This document shows, piece after piece, positions 34,420-44,430 of a stretch of 64,000 bases of DNA. The DNA is from DATGZH01 sp035297265 (GTDB taxonomy: Bacteria; Actinomycetota; Acidimicrobiia; Acidimicrobiales; RAAP-2), in assembly GCA_035297265.1 (NCBI GenBank), contig DATGZH010000007.1:1-64000 (forward strand). Reading direction: 5' to 3'. Each line of letters starts with the position of its first letter. The first letter of the stretch is position 1. Below the pieces are notes generated by a model. That model did no database searches, was not told the origin of the DNA, and saw nothing but the letters and a program-made list of their open reading frames with translations. A program made the position numbers and the translations under genes.

Positions 34420-34704
34420 GTGCGAGGAGGCGGTCGGGTTCGCTCGTGGACATCGGCGCCGAGGCTGCGTGCAGCGTCGGGAGTGGTCCTGCTCTCAGTG
34501 GCTGCGGCCTGTTCGTCGTCAGGCTCAGCCAGCGGGACCTGGCCCCCGAGTGTGGTGTCGGCCGCGAAGAGTACGTGCATGCAAGGCGGCGGATCATCGA
34601 GTGGATGTGATTGCGTCGTGCATTACCTCGAGATGCACCAATGGAATGCATCGTCGTTCGAGCAGACGCTGGGTCAGGCGACGAGGCTTTGCTTCGGCGG
34701 GTGA
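34420..34704 (+). CDS. Small secreted lipoprotein, function unknown
   Basis: 94-aa protein starting at GTG 34420 with GAGGAGG 6 bases upstream. An arginine-rich N-terminus and hydrophobic core lead to the lipobox VAAAC with Cys31, predicting a lipid-anchored protein of 64 aa. The mature part has four more cysteines, in STCMQGG, GCDCVVHYLE and RLCFGG, suggesting two disulfides. I do not recognise the family. The gene is alone between the DUF2889 gene and the amidohydrolase gene. The same frame is open from 34351, but that extension lacks a ribosome-binding site. Confidence 0.7.
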   Translation: MRGGGRVRSWTSAPRLRAASGVVLLSVAAACSSSGSASGTWPPSVVSAAKSTCMQGGGSSSGCDCVVHYLEMHQWNASSFEQTLGQATRLCFGG

Positions 34705-34944
34705 GGGCGATCGGACCGGTCAAGCCGACCGCCTCGGTTGGTTCGGATTGTTCGGCGCTGCTCCCTGTCGCAGCACGGCCGCTCCGCCGAAGGTGACGGC
34801 GGCGCCCCTGGCGGCGTCGGTGGTGTCGTGACGGGGCCGGGCTCTCGAGCCAGTCCTGGCGCGGCAGGGCCTCCATGGGGTAAGATTGCAAAAGGCGTTT
34901 TCACTTGGCCGGACAGGCCCATGCCCAAGCACACGGGAGGACAC

Positions 34945-36045
34945 GTGGACGACGGGCTCATCTGGACGAATTCAGGCGACTCGCACTGCATCGAGCCGCC
35001 CAACCTCTACCGGGACCGCATGCCGCCCGCCTACGCCGAGCGGATGCCCCGGTCCGAGTTCGTCGACGGGGACATCGTCACCCACATCGACGGCAAGACC
35101 ATCACGCGGCGGGCCCCCGGCGGGGCCAAGCTCGAGATGATCGAGGCCATCCGGGCCCAGGGTGGCAACGACAACAGCAAGCGCCTCGACGACCTCGACT
35201 CGCAGGGTGTCTGGGGTGAGGTGGTGTTCCCCTCCCTCGGCCTCTGGTACGGCGAGCTCGAGACCCCCGACGTGGCCAAGGCGGCGGCCGAGGTGCTGAA
35301 CGACTGGGTGGCCGAGGAGATCATGTCCCTCTCCCCCCGGCTCGTCCCCTGCGCCACCCTGCCCCTGCAGTCGGTCGAGTACTCGCTCGGTGAGGTGGAG
35401 CGCTGCGTGGCCCTCGGCTACAAGGCCGTCTTCCTGCCGACCAAGCCCCCCGTGCAGCACGGCGAGTGGAACCGCCCGGTGTGGGAGCCCCTCTGGGAGC
35501 TCCTCGAAGGCACGGGCACGGTGCTCGCCTTCCACATCGGCACCGAGTCGGGCGAGCGGCCCCAGAAGTACCGGGGACCGGGCGGCTACATGCTCAACTA
35601 CGTGAACACCACGTTCGGCGGCCAGATCGCCGTCGTCATGATGATCGCCTCGGGGGCCCTCGAGCGGCACCCCGACCTGAAGGTCCTCGTGTCCGAGGGC
35701 GGGGCCACCTGGGGGCCGTTCCTCGGCGACCGGATGAACGAGGCCCTCCGCCAGCACCACATGTTCGACGAGAAGAACCTCACGATGCTCCCGAAGGAGT
35801 ACCTCCTCCGCCAGGTCTACGCCTCGTTCCAGCACGACGAGACGGCGGTGCCGACGGTGACCGCCATGGGCTGGCAGAACGTCATGTTCGGCAGCGACTA
35901 CCCCCACCTTGAGGGCACGTTCCCCCACACCCAGAAGGTGCTGCACGAGCTCTTCGACGACGTCGACGAGGCGGTCAGCGAACGCATCAGGATCGGCGCC
36001 TTCCTCGACCTCTTCCCGCACGTCGGGCGGCCGCCGGCCGCCTGA
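34945..36045 (+). CDS. Amidohydrolase-2 family metal-dependent hydrolase
   Basis: 366-aa TIM-barrel hydrolase of the amidohydrolase-2 group. The first metal motif reads SGDSHCIEPP, a middle histidine is in LAFHIGTESGE and the C-terminal motif is MFGSDYPHLEGTFPH. It is more distant from the other two amidohydrolases here (18835 and 45722) than they are from each other. GTG 34945 has GGGAGG 4 bases upstream, which favours it over ATG 34921; the frame opens at 34738. A TAAGAT sequence at 34878-34883 may be its -10. It converges with the molybdenum hydroxylase operon. Confidence 0.85.
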   Translation: MDDGLIWTNSGDSHCIEPPNLYRDRMPPAYAERMPRSEFVDGDIVTHIDGKTITRRAPGGAKLEMIEAIRAQGGNDNSKRLDDLDSQGVWGEVVFPSLGLWYGELETPDVAKAAAEVLNDWVAEEIMSLSPRLVPCATLPLQSVEYSLGEVERCVALGYKAVFLPTKPPVQHGEWNRPVWEPLWELLEGTGTVLAFHIGTESGERPQKYRGPGGYMLNYVNTTFGGQIAVVMMIASGALERHPDLKVLVSEGGATWGPFLGDRMNEALRQHHMFDEKNLTMLPKEYLLRQVYASFQHDETAVPTVTAMGWQNVMFGSDYPHLEGTFPHTQKVLHELFDDVDEAVSERIRIGAFLDLFPHVGRPPAA

Positions 36046-36055
36046 GCCCCCAGGG

Positions 36056-38373
36056 TCAGGACGACGCCCGGGCCTCGTCGATCGCCTCGAGCACGCGCGG
36101 GGGCGTGAGCGGCTGGTTGAGGAGCTCGACGCCGAGCGGCCGGAGGGCGTCGATCACCGCGTTGACGATGGCCGGCGGCGCGCCGATGGCCCCGCCTTCC
36201 CCCACCCCCTTGAAGCCGCCCGGGGTGAGGGCGGGCGTCTCGATGTGGCCGTACTCCACGTCGGGCGCCTCGCAGGCGGTGGGCAGGAGGTAGTCGAGGA
36301 AGGTGGTCGTGAGCGGGTTGCCGTCGTCGTCGTAGACGAACTCCTCGTAGAGCACGCCACCCACGCCCTGGACCACGCCCCCGGCCACCTGCCCCTCGAC
36401 GATGTTGGGGTTGATCATCACCCCGCAGTCCTCACTCACCACATAGCGCAGGATCTCGACCGTGCCGAGGTCGGGGTCGACGGCCACCGTGACCACGTGG
36501 CAGGCGTTCGAGAAGGCGAACGGCGGGGCCGCGTAGCGCTGGGAGATGTCGAGGCCCGCCTCCATGCCCGGCGGCAGGCCGGCCGGGTTGTGGTAGGCGG
36601 TCTGGGCCACGTGCCTGAGGGTGACCGAGCTCGTCGGGTCGCCGGCCACCGAGATGACCCCGGCCGCGATGTCGAGGTCGTCGGGCGACGCCTCGAGCAT
36701 GTGCCCGGCGATGGCCAGCACCTTCTCCCGGACGGCGAGCGAGGTCTCGAGGACCGCCGCGCCGAGCATCGGGCCGCTCCGGCTCCCGCCGGTCCCGAAG
36801 GCGAAGGGGGTCGACGCCGTGTCGCCCTGGTGGACGGCCACGTCGTCGGGGTCGATGCCGAGGTGCTCGGCCACGATCTGGGCGGTCGTCGTCTCGATGC
36901 CCTGGCCGTGGGCCCCCGAGCCGAGGTAGACGTCGACGTGGCCCTCGGGGGCCACCCGGATGTGGGCGGGCTCCGAGCCCATGGGCCCCATCCCGGGCTG
37001 CGGCTCGACGTAGAGCGCCAGGCCGACGCCGATGTAGCGGCCGTCGGCCGCCGCTGCCGCCTGGTCCTTGCGGAACTGCTCGTAGCCGATCATCTCGGCC
37101 GCCTGCTCGAGGGTCTCCTCGGGGGAGACCTCGGCCACCTCCATGCCGCTCGGCATGGTGTAGGGCAGCTCGCTGCGGTGGATGACGTTGCGCCGGCGGA
37201 GCTCCAACGGATCGAGCCCCATGCGGTGGGCGAGGAGGTCCAACATCTGCTCGCGGGCGAGCGTCTCCATCTGCCACGGCCCCCGGTAGGCGCCGCGGGT
37301 GCAGGTGTTCGTGTAGACCGAGGTGGTCTTCCAGGCGAGCTTGCCCATCCGGTAGGGGCCGGAGAAGAGCATGGCCACGAAGGCCCCTGCCCCGCCCGAG
37401 CCGTAGAGGGGGTAGGCGCCGGCGTCGTCGAGGTGGTCGATGTAGGCCCCGAGGAGGTGGCCCTCCTCGTCGGCCGCGAGGGTTGCCGTCACGCGCTCGG
37501 TGCGGCTGTGGGTCGCCGCGGTCAGGTTCTCCCGGCGGTCCTCCACCCACTTGACCGGGCGGCCGAGGAGGTGGGCGGCGAGAATCACGCACTGTTCGTC
37601 CCGGGGCAGGAAGGCCTTCTGCCCGAAGCCCCCGCCCACGTCGTCCATCACGACGTGCACCCAGTGCTCCGGGACGCCGGTGATCTTGGCCGCGGCCGCC
37701 CGCACGTGGTGGGGGGCCTGGGTGGAGATGCGGATCTCGAGCTCGTTCGTGACCGGGCGCCAGTCGACGATGATGCCCCGGGGCTCCATCGGCACCGGGA
37801 TGTAGCGGTGCTGGCGGATCGTGTCGGTCACCACGTGCGCCGCGGTGCGGAAGATCTCGGCCAGCTCGTCGTCGGCCGGTACCTCCATATGCACGCAGAC
37901 GTTGTCTTCGAGCTCGGGGTGCACGAGATGGTCCGTGTCGCCGAGCGCCGCCTCGAAGTCGACCACCGCCGGCAGGGGCTCGTAGTCCACGTCGATGAGG
38001 TCGGCGGCGTCCTCGGCCAGGTAGCGGCTGCGGGCCACTACGAGGGCGATCGGGTCACCGACGTGGCGGACGTAGCCCACCGAGAGCGGTGTGAGCGGCC
38101 CCTTCTCGGCCGGCCCGGTGTGCATGTCGCCCTTGATGTGAGGGTTGAGGTCCTCCCCGGTGAAGACGGCCACCACCCCCTCGGCCTCCCGGGCCGCCGT
38201 GACGTCGATCGTGATGTTGGCCCGGGCCACGTCGCTGCGGAGAAAGTGGGCGTGCAGGAGCCCGGGCATCGTGACGTCGTCGAGGTACCGGCCCCGCCCG
38301 GTCAGGAGGCGCGGGTCCTCCTTGCGCTTGACGCGCTGGCCGATGACCCGGCCGATGGTGGCGGGTGCGGTCG

Positions 38374-38377
<4 letters not shown>
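36056..38377 (-). CDS. Molybdenum hydroxylase large subunit (xanthine dehydrogenase/CoxL family)
   Basis: 773-aa molybdopterin-binding large subunit. Features in order: VIGQRVKRKEDPRLLTGRGRY at the N-terminus, the Moco-binding GGGFGQKAF near residue 250, then GAYRGPWQMETLARE, and the C-terminal GVGEGGAIGAPPAI with the presumed catalytic glutamate. The active-site loop is AYRGPWQ, neither the AYxCSFR of form I nor the AYRGAGR of form II CO dehydrogenases, so this is more likely an aromatic, aldehyde or steroid-type hydroxylase. ATG 38377 overlaps the small-subunit stop (ATGA). Last gene of a long operon beginning near 45569. Confidence 0.92.
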
Positions 38378-38838
<461 letters not shown>

Positions 38839-38839
38839 C

Positions 38840-39709
38840 TCATCCACGTCGGGCCTCCTCGAATGCCTGGCCCAGCGCCTGGGCCAGCAGATGGGCGCAC
38901 ACCCGCCGCCGGTAGCGGGCCGAGCCGTGCACGTCGTCGACCGGCTCGGTGGCCGCGGCCGCCCGCTCGGCCACCTCGACGAGGTCGGCGGCCGACGGCG
39001 CCGCACCGGCCAGGTCGGTCTCGGCCGACGAGGCCCGCAGCGGCACTGGCCCCATCCCGAGGAGGGCGACGCCGGCGTCGGCCACCCGGTCGTCTCCGTC
39101 GAGCGAGAGGGTGCAGGCCGCCCCGGCCACCGCGAAGTCGCCGTGGCGCCGGGCGAGCTCCACGAGGGCGGCGCCGCTCCGGGGCTTGGCCGTCGGGAAC
39201 CGCACGTCGACCAGCAGCTCGTCGGGCTCGACGGCGGTCGTCCACGTGCCCACGAACAGCTCGTCGGCCGGCACCGTGCGGCGGCCCGCCGAGCCGGCCA
39301 CGGTGGCCTCGGCCCGCAGGGCGAGGACCACCGCCGGGAGCTCCGACGCCGGGTCGGCGTGGGCGATCGAGCCGCCGACCGTGCCCCGGTTGCGGATCTG
39401 GAAGTGCCCGATGAGGGGCACCGAACGGGCGAGCAGCGGCACGGTCCGGGCCACGTCGGCCGACCGCTCGACGGCGGCCTGGCGGGTCATCGCCCCGACC
39501 ACGAGGGACCCGTTGGCCCTGATCCCCGCCAGCTCGGGCACGAAGTTGAGGTCGACGAGGTGCTCGAAGCGGGCCAGCCGAAGGGCCAGCATCGGGACCA
39601 GGCTCTGGCCCCCGGCGAGCACCTTGGCCTCGTCGCCGTGCTCGGCCAGCAGCGCCGTGACCTCGGCCACCGTCGACGGACGGTGGTAGGTGAACGGTGC
39701 GGGCTTCAC
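38840..39709 (-). CDS. Molybdenum hydroxylase FAD-binding subunit
   Basis: 289-aa FAD subunit (CoxM/xanthine dehydrogenase FAD-domain family). FAD-binding motifs AGGQSLVPMLALRL (residues about 32-45) and RNRGTVGGSIAHADPASELP (about 105-124) are clear. GTG 39709 gives VKPAPFTYHRPSTV, the usual N-terminus, and overlaps the P450 stop (GTGA); the frame extends to 40057 without support. The enzyme order FAD, Fe-S, Mo subunit is as in coxMSL-type operons. Physiological electron acceptor is unknown. Confidence 0.93.
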   Translation of the reverse strand: MKPAPFTYHRPSTVAEVTALLAEHGDEAKVLAGGQSLVPMLALRLARFEHLVDLNFVPELAGIRANGSLVVGAMTRQAAVERSADVARTVPLLARSVPLIGHFQIRNRGTVGGSIAHADPASELPAVVLALRAEATVAGSAGRRTVPADELFVGTWTTAVEPDELLVDVRFPTAKPRSGAALVELARRHGDFAVAGAACTLSLDGDDRVADAGVALLGMGPVPLRASSAETDLAGAAPSAADLVEVAERAAAATEPVDDVHGSARYRRRVCAHLLAQALGQAFEEARRG

Positions 39710-40908
39710 CAGACGAGCTCGAGGTTCTCCACCGTCCGCAGGCCCGCGGTGTAGCGCAGCTCGATCCCCGGCTTCAGCTCGTAGTCGGGGATCCGGCGGT
39801 GCCACTCCCGCAGCGTCACCCGGAGCTCCCGCCGGGCCAGGTGGGACCCGAGGCACCGGTGCACGCCGCCGCCGAAGCCGAGGTGCCGGTTCTCCTCGCG
39901 CTCGAAGCGCACCTCGAAGGGGTCGTCGAACTCGGCCGGGTCGACGTTGGCCGCGCCAAGGGAGACCATGACCATGGTCCCGGCGCTGAACGGGCACCCG
40001 GCGAGCTCGCCGTCGCCGGTGGCCAGGCGCGGCACGCCGGGCACCGGGGTCTCCCAACGCAAGAGCTCCTCCACGGCCCGCGGGATGACCGCGGGGTCCT
40101 CGACGATCTGCCGACGGTGGTCGGGGTGCTGGGCCAGGTAGGCGAAGAAACAGGTGAGCGAGTCGGTGACGGTGTCGAGCCCGGCGATGAGGAAGAGGAA
40201 GCAGATGTCGAGGATCTCCTCGCGGGTGAGCTTCACGCCGTCCATCTCAACCTGGAGGAACGACGTGAGGATGTCGTCCTCGGGGTGCTTCGCCCGTTCG
40301 TCGAGGATGGCGTTGAAGTAGTCGTAGATCTCGAGAGCCGTCTCGCGCTGGATACGGTCCCGCTCCGTCGGGTCGAAGATGCCGCCGCCCGGACGGAGGA
40401 TCCCGTCCTTCAGGCGCAAGAACGTGTCGAGCTCCTCCCACGGCAGCCCCATCAGGCCGAGGAACACCGACGAGGGGAACGGCACGGCCAGCTCCTCGGT
40501 GAAGTTGCAGCCGTCCCGGTCGGCGAAGGCGTCGATGAAGTGGTTCACCCGCGCCGCGATGTCGTCCTCGATGGCGTCCATCTTCTTCGGGGCGAACAGG
40601 GGGTCGAGGATCTTGCGGTACTTCAGATGGTCCGGCGGGTCCACGCTGAGTGGGATCATCGGCCGGGTGTTGCCCAGCATCACGAGGTCCTTGCTGGTGT
40701 AGGCCTCGGGGTGGCGGAGCACCTCGTCGGCCAGCGCCCGGCTGGCGGCGATCACGAACCCGTCGGTGGGCTTCACCACCCCGCCGGCCTCGAGCATGCC
40801 CTTGTACATGGGCTGGGGGTCGGCCAGGTCGAAGAGCTTCTGGAGCTCCTCCTCGTTGTCGAAGTAGGCCGCCGACGCCTCGGCTGGCTTCTCTTCGGGT
40901 TGGGCCAT
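39706..40908 (-). CDS. Cytochrome P450
   Basis: 400-aa P450 with IAGLDTVTDSLT (I helix), EELLRW (ExxR) and haem loop FGGGVHRCLGSHLARRE. It resembles the P450 at 8969-10192 over most of its length, for example SVDPPDHLKYRKILDPLFAPKK versus a near-identical segment there, so the two are paralogues. ATG 40908 has AAGGAAG 6 bases upstream. Its stop overlaps the molybdenum hydroxylase FAD-subunit start (GTGA), giving an unusual P450-Mo hydroxylase coupling. It would hydroxylate a hydrophobic intermediate of the pathway encoded by the same operon. Confidence 0.95.
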   Translation of the reverse strand: MAQPEEKPAEASAAYFDNEEELQKLFDLADPQPMYKGMLEAGGVVKPTDGFVIAASRALADEVLRHPEAYTSKDLVMLGNTRPMIPLSVDPPDHLKYRKILDPLFAPKKMDAIEDDIAARVNHFIDAFADRDGCNFTEELAVPFPSSVFLGLMGLPWEELDTFLRLKDGILRPGGGIFDPTERDRIQRETALEIYDYFNAILDERAKHPEDDILTSFLQVEMDGVKLTREEILDICFLFLIAGLDTVTDSLTCFFAYLAQHPDHRRQIVEDPAVIPRAVEELLRWETPVPGVPRLATGDGELAGCPFSAGTMVMVSLGAANVDPAEFDDPFEVRFEREENRHLGFGGGVHRCLGSHLARRELRVTLREWHRRIPDYELKPGIELRYTAGLRTVENLELVW

Positions 40909-40985
40909 GGGGTCTTCCTTCCGCACGGGCGACGGGGTCGAGCCTATCGAGCGTTGGGTGGCCTGAGCCCATCCACCCGGGCAGC

Positions 40986-41687
40986 TCAGCCAGCGGCGAG
41001 GGGCGTCCCGTCGAAGGTCTCCTTCGTGGTGAAGGCGTCGACCGGGAGGCGCCGCAGCCTCGTCACCTCGCGGACCGGTCGACCCAAGGGGATCATGGTG
41101 GCCAGGGCGTGCTCCTCGGGGAGATGGAGCAGCTCGCGCAGCTCGGGCTCGCAACGGGAGAGCACCGAGGTGAGGTGCCCGCCGAGGCCCCGGTCGCGCG
41201 CCGCCAACAAGATGTTGTGGGCGAACGGGTAGACCGAAGCCGCCGCGGTCAGCGGGAGCCGTCCGAGCCCGGTGTCCACCGCCGAGACGTTGGCGAGGTC
41301 GAGGGTGATGACGAGGAGGACGGGCGCCCGCCGCAGGTGCTCGGGCGGGCCGCCGGCCAGGGGCACCTCCCGGGCCGCGGCCAGGTCGACGGGCTGCTCG
41401 GAGGGCCCTCCCGGCGGGTTGCGCCACGTGGCCTCGCTGGCCAGGAAGGGGACCAGCCCGGCCTGCAGGAAGGCCGCGTACTCGCGCATCCCGAGCTCGT
41501 AGAGCTCGGCCAGCCGGTCCTTGGTGGCCTGCTCGCGCACCACGATCACGTGCCAGGCCTGCCGGTTGGACCCGTTCGGAGCGAAGCGGGCGCCCTCGAG
41601 GATGGCGAAGACGACGTCGTCGGGTACCGGATCGTCGGTGAACTCCCGGGTCGCCGGCGTCGTACGCATGACGTCTCGCAGGTCCAT
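40986..41687 (-). CDS. Nitroreductase-family flavoprotein
   Basis: 233-aa FMN-dependent nitroreductase-fold protein. N-terminal TTPATREFTDDPVPDD and RFAPNGSNRQAWHVIVV are the family's FMN-contact signatures; the C-terminal part has ARDRGLGGHLTSVLSRCEPEL. Besides nitro groups, relatives reduce or oxidise enones, quinones and thioester-linked rings; in catabolic clusters they can act on ring intermediates. ATG 41687 follows GGAGCGAAG. It lies 47 bases after the APH-like kinase gene and 77 bases before the P450 gene on the same strand, consistent with one operon. Confidence 0.87.
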   Translation of the reverse strand: MDLRDVMRTTPATREFTDDPVPDDVVFAILEGARFAPNGSNRQAWHVIVVREQATKDRLAELYELGMREYAAFLQAGLVPFLASEATWRNPPGGPSEQPVDLAAAREVPLAGGPPEHLRRAPVLLVITLDLANVSAVDTGLGRLPLTAAASVYPFAHNILLAARDRGLGGHLTSVLSRCEPELRELLHLPEEHALATMIPLGRPVREVTRLRRLPVDAFTTKETFDGTPLAAG

Positions 41688-41734
41688 GGGCTCTTCGCTC
41701 CTTCATCCTCGTGGGACGGCGGGCTGTGGAACGC

Positions 41735-43120
41735 TCAGCGGAGCGGGGGCCAGGTGCGCTCGGTCAGCTGGCCGGAGGCCTCCCGCATGAGGTAGTCGTC
41801 GCGACGGACTTGGCGCCAGAGGTAGCCGACGTAGACCTCCTGGTCCACCTGGCCTTCACGGTAGGCGAGGGCGAGCTCCCGCCGCCCCTCGGCGACGTCG
41901 GTCGGCCACCGTCCGAGGAGCCTGGCGGCGTCCTCGCGCTCGGCTTCGGCCAAGCGACGCCCCGAACGGTCCAGCTCCTTCAGGTACTTGAGCACCCGGA
42001 CCACACCCTTCGACCACTGCAACGCCAGCGGGTCCTCCTCCCGGGCGGTGATGGCCCGGAGCATGCCGAGGCCGCCGTCGTAGAGCTGGTGCCACTCCTC
42101 GGCCGGTGGTGGGTCGGGGAGATCGAGCTCTGGCGCGGCGACGCCGGTCAGGTGCCCGAGGGCCTCGAGGGTGAGCCGGCGGTGGAGCATCGAATAGATG
42201 AGACGGTTGCCGAGGTCGCGCCCCTCCCATCCCGATCCGCTAGCCGGAACGGTCGACCCGCCCGAACCGTTGGAGGCGAGCCGGACCTCGGCGAGCAGCC
42301 GGTAGTACCAAACCCGGTCCTCGTCGACCACGTGGCCCGAGAGCGCCTCGTACTCGGCCAACCGGTCCGGCAGGTGGGTGAACGTATCCTGCACGGTGCG
42401 CAGCGACAGCCAAGCGACGTCGTCCATCGGGTCGCCGAAGTGGGCGAGCTCCCAGTCGACGACGGCGGTCACCTTGCCGTCCTCGTACATGAAGTTGCCG
42501 GGCCCGGTGTCGCCCTGCACGACGACGACGGGGGACTCGTAGGCGGGCATGTGCCGGTCCAACCAGTCGAGTGAGATCTCGAGGAGAGGGTCGATCGAGC
42601 GGTCGGCCGGCGCGGCCCTTCCTCGGATCACCTGGAGCTCGGCTTCGAGGTGCTCACGGGCGGTGCGGACCGGTCCGAGGCTCGGCAGATGGAGCGCGGT
42701 CGGGTCGAGCCGGTGGAGGGCGGCGAGGCAGGTCACGAAGTCCTGCGCCACCCGCACTTGCTCGTCGGGATCGGCGATCCGGTAGAACCACGTCGCCCCG
42801 CCTACCCGTTCCTCCAGGATGGCCTCGACCTCGGGGTGCACCGCCAGCACGCCCGGCACACGCACGTCGGTCCCGCCGAGGGCCGCCATGATCTCGCCCT
42901 CGACCCGGAGCGAGTGGAAGATGCTGTCCTTCGGCGTGGGGACCCGGCTGTAGCGCAAGAAGAGCTCGCGCCGCGTCCCGTCGGGCAGTTCGACGTCGAC
43001 GAACCAGGCCTCCCGGCTGGCCCCGCCGGGCACCCGGTCGGCCCTGGTCACCCGGCCGCCGCCCACCTCCCTCATCCAGCCGACGACGACGTCGGGGAGG
43101 GCGAGGGCGGCGTCGGCCAC
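41735..43120 (-). CDS. APH-family phosphotransferase (ACAD10/11 N-domain-like)
   Basis: 461-aa aminoglycoside-phosphotransferase-fold protein. The kinase motifs are VVVQGDTGPGNFMYEDGK (catalytic Asp/Asn loop, near residue 250) and AVVDWELAHFGDP (metal-binding Asp). This type adjoins acyl-CoA dehydrogenases in bacteria and is fused to them in human ACAD10/11, where 4-hydroxyacyl-CoAs are phosphorylated before elimination; here two such dehydrogenase genes lie just upstream, ending 2 bases before its GTG start. A long C-terminal extension (residues about 330-461) is unassigned. Role in hydroxyacyl-CoA breakdown is inferred. Confidence 0.87.
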   Translation of the reverse strand: MADAALALPDVVVGWMREVGGGRVTRADRVPGGASREAWFVDVELPDGTRRELFLRYSRVPTPKDSIFHSLRVEGEIMAALGGTDVRVPGVLAVHPEVEAILEERVGGATWFYRIADPDEQVRVAQDFVTCLAALHRLDPTALHLPSLGPVRTAREHLEAELQVIRGRAAPADRSIDPLLEISLDWLDRHMPAYESPVVVVQGDTGPGNFMYEDGKVTAVVDWELAHFGDPMDDVAWLSLRTVQDTFTHLPDRLAEYEALSGHVVDEDRVWYYRLLAEVRLASNGSGGSTVPASGSGWEGRDLGNRLIYSMLHRRLTLEALGHLTGVAAPELDLPDPPPAEEWHQLYDGGLGMLRAITAREEDPLALQWSKGVVRVLKYLKELDRSGRRLAEAEREDAARLLGRWPTDVAEGRRELALAYREGQVDQEVYVGYLWRQVRRDDYLMREASGQLTERTWPPLR

Positions 43121-43122
43121 GG

Positions 43123-44430
43123 TCAGCGGGAGGACCCGCCCGGTGGGGTGCTCCCCCAGCGCTCGGCGTCGCGCAGCACCTCGTTGAACGGCTTGTCGCT
43201 GTCGTAGGAGGGCTCCCTCGGCAGACCGAGCACCCGCTCGCTGATGATGTTGCGCTGGACCTGGTCGCTGCCGCCGGCGATGGCGATGATGCGCGAGTTC
43301 AGGTAGTTCGTGCTCGGCACGGCGGCGTCATCGTCGGCCGCGTCCCAGCCGACGGCGTCGGTGCCCCCGAGCTCCATGGCGATGTTGGCCCGGATGGGGG
43401 TGATGGCCCCGGCGTGGAGCTTGATGTAGGAGGCGTAGAAGGGGGCGGTCTTCCCCGTCACGATGCCGGCCAGCACCCGACGGATGAGGCAGGCGTGCAG
43501 GAAGTCGTTGACGTGGGCCCGGGCCACCCGCTGGCGGGCGTGGCTGTCGGCCTCGAGGCCCCGCGACGTCGCCAGGGTCACCAGATCGGGGGCGAGAGGC
43601 CCCGGGCTTGGGCGGGCCGGAGCCACGGTGTTCTCGGTCTCCGCCCCCCGTTCGAAGGCCAGCATGTCGTTGGCGATGGGCCAGCCGCCGTTGACCTCGC
43701 CGAAGACGTCCTCCGGCGGGATCACGACATCGTCGAAGAACTCCTCGCAGAACTCGGCGTTGCCGTTGATCTGGCGGATCGGCCGGATGGTGACACCCGG
43801 TGCGTCGGTCGGGACCCGGAACCAGGTGAGGCCGCGGTGCTTCGGCGCCTCCCAGTCGGTGCGGGCGAGGCAGATCCCCGAGTCCGCCGCCATCGCCCCC
43901 GAACTCCAGATCTTGGCCCCGTTCAGCACCCAGCTGTCGCCGTCGCGCACCGCCCGGGTGCGGATGCCGGCCAGGTCCGAACCGGCTCCCGGTTCGGAGA
44001 GGAACTGCACCCAGATCTCCTCGCCCGAGAGGATCCGGGGGATCCACTCCTGCTTCTGGCGCTCCGAGCCGTAGACGAGGATCGTCGGGGCCACGATCCT
44101 CTGGGTGACCCCGCCGGCGATGCCCCCGGGGACGGGGAGGACGTAGTCCGCCGACTCCTCCGTGAAGATCCGCTGGTGCTCGGCCGAGAGGCCCTGCCCC
44201 CCGTACTCCTTGGGCCAGGCGATCCCGGTGTAGCCGGCGTCGAAGAGCTTGCGGCGTTCGCCACGCTGGCGGTCCACGTCCTCCTTGGTGAGGTCGGGTC
44301 CGCCGACGGCGATCCGCAGCGGCCCGGTGCGTCGCTCCAGGTTGGCGGCCAGCCACGACCGCACCCGCTGGCGGTACTCGGCGAGCTCGACGTCGCCTGG
44401 GGCTCCGTTGGTCACGGTGACGTCGCTCAT
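43123..44430 (-). CDS. Acyl-CoA dehydrogenase, second subunit of a pair
   Basis: 435-aa acyl-CoA dehydrogenase. It has the FAD/substrate motif FLSEPGAGSDLAGIRTRA (near residue 145), WVLNGAKIWSSGA and, near the C-terminus, IAIAGGSDQVQRNIISERVLGLPREP, as in FadE-type enzymes. The protein matches the C-terminal half of the fused protein at 51686-53836. ATG 44430 overlaps the stop of the partner gene (ATGA). Pairs of this kind, such as ChsE1-ChsE2 in cholesterol side-chain oxidation, form alpha2beta2 heterotetramers, so I infer the same. The stop is 2 bases before the APH-like kinase gene. Confidence 0.9.
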   Translation of the reverse strand: MSDVTVTNGAPGDVELAEYRQRVRSWLAANLERRTGPLRIAVGGPDLTKEDVDRQRGERRKLFDAGYTGIAWPKEYGGQGLSAEHQRIFTEESADYVLPVPGGIAGGVTQRIVAPTILVYGSERQKQEWIPRILSGEEIWVQFLSEPGAGSDLAGIRTRAVRDGDSWVLNGAKIWSSGAMAADSGICLARTDWEAPKHRGLTWFRVPTDAPGVTIRPIRQINGNAEFCEEFFDDVVIPPEDVFGEVNGGWPIANDMLAFERGAETENTVAPARPSPGPLAPDLVTLATSRGLEADSHARQRVARAHVNDFLHACLIRRVLAGIVTGKTAPFYASYIKLHAGAITPIRANIAMELGGTDAVGWDAADDDAAVPSTNYLNSRIIAIAGGSDQVQRNIISERVLGLPREPSYDSDKPFNEVLRDAERWGSTPPGGSSR

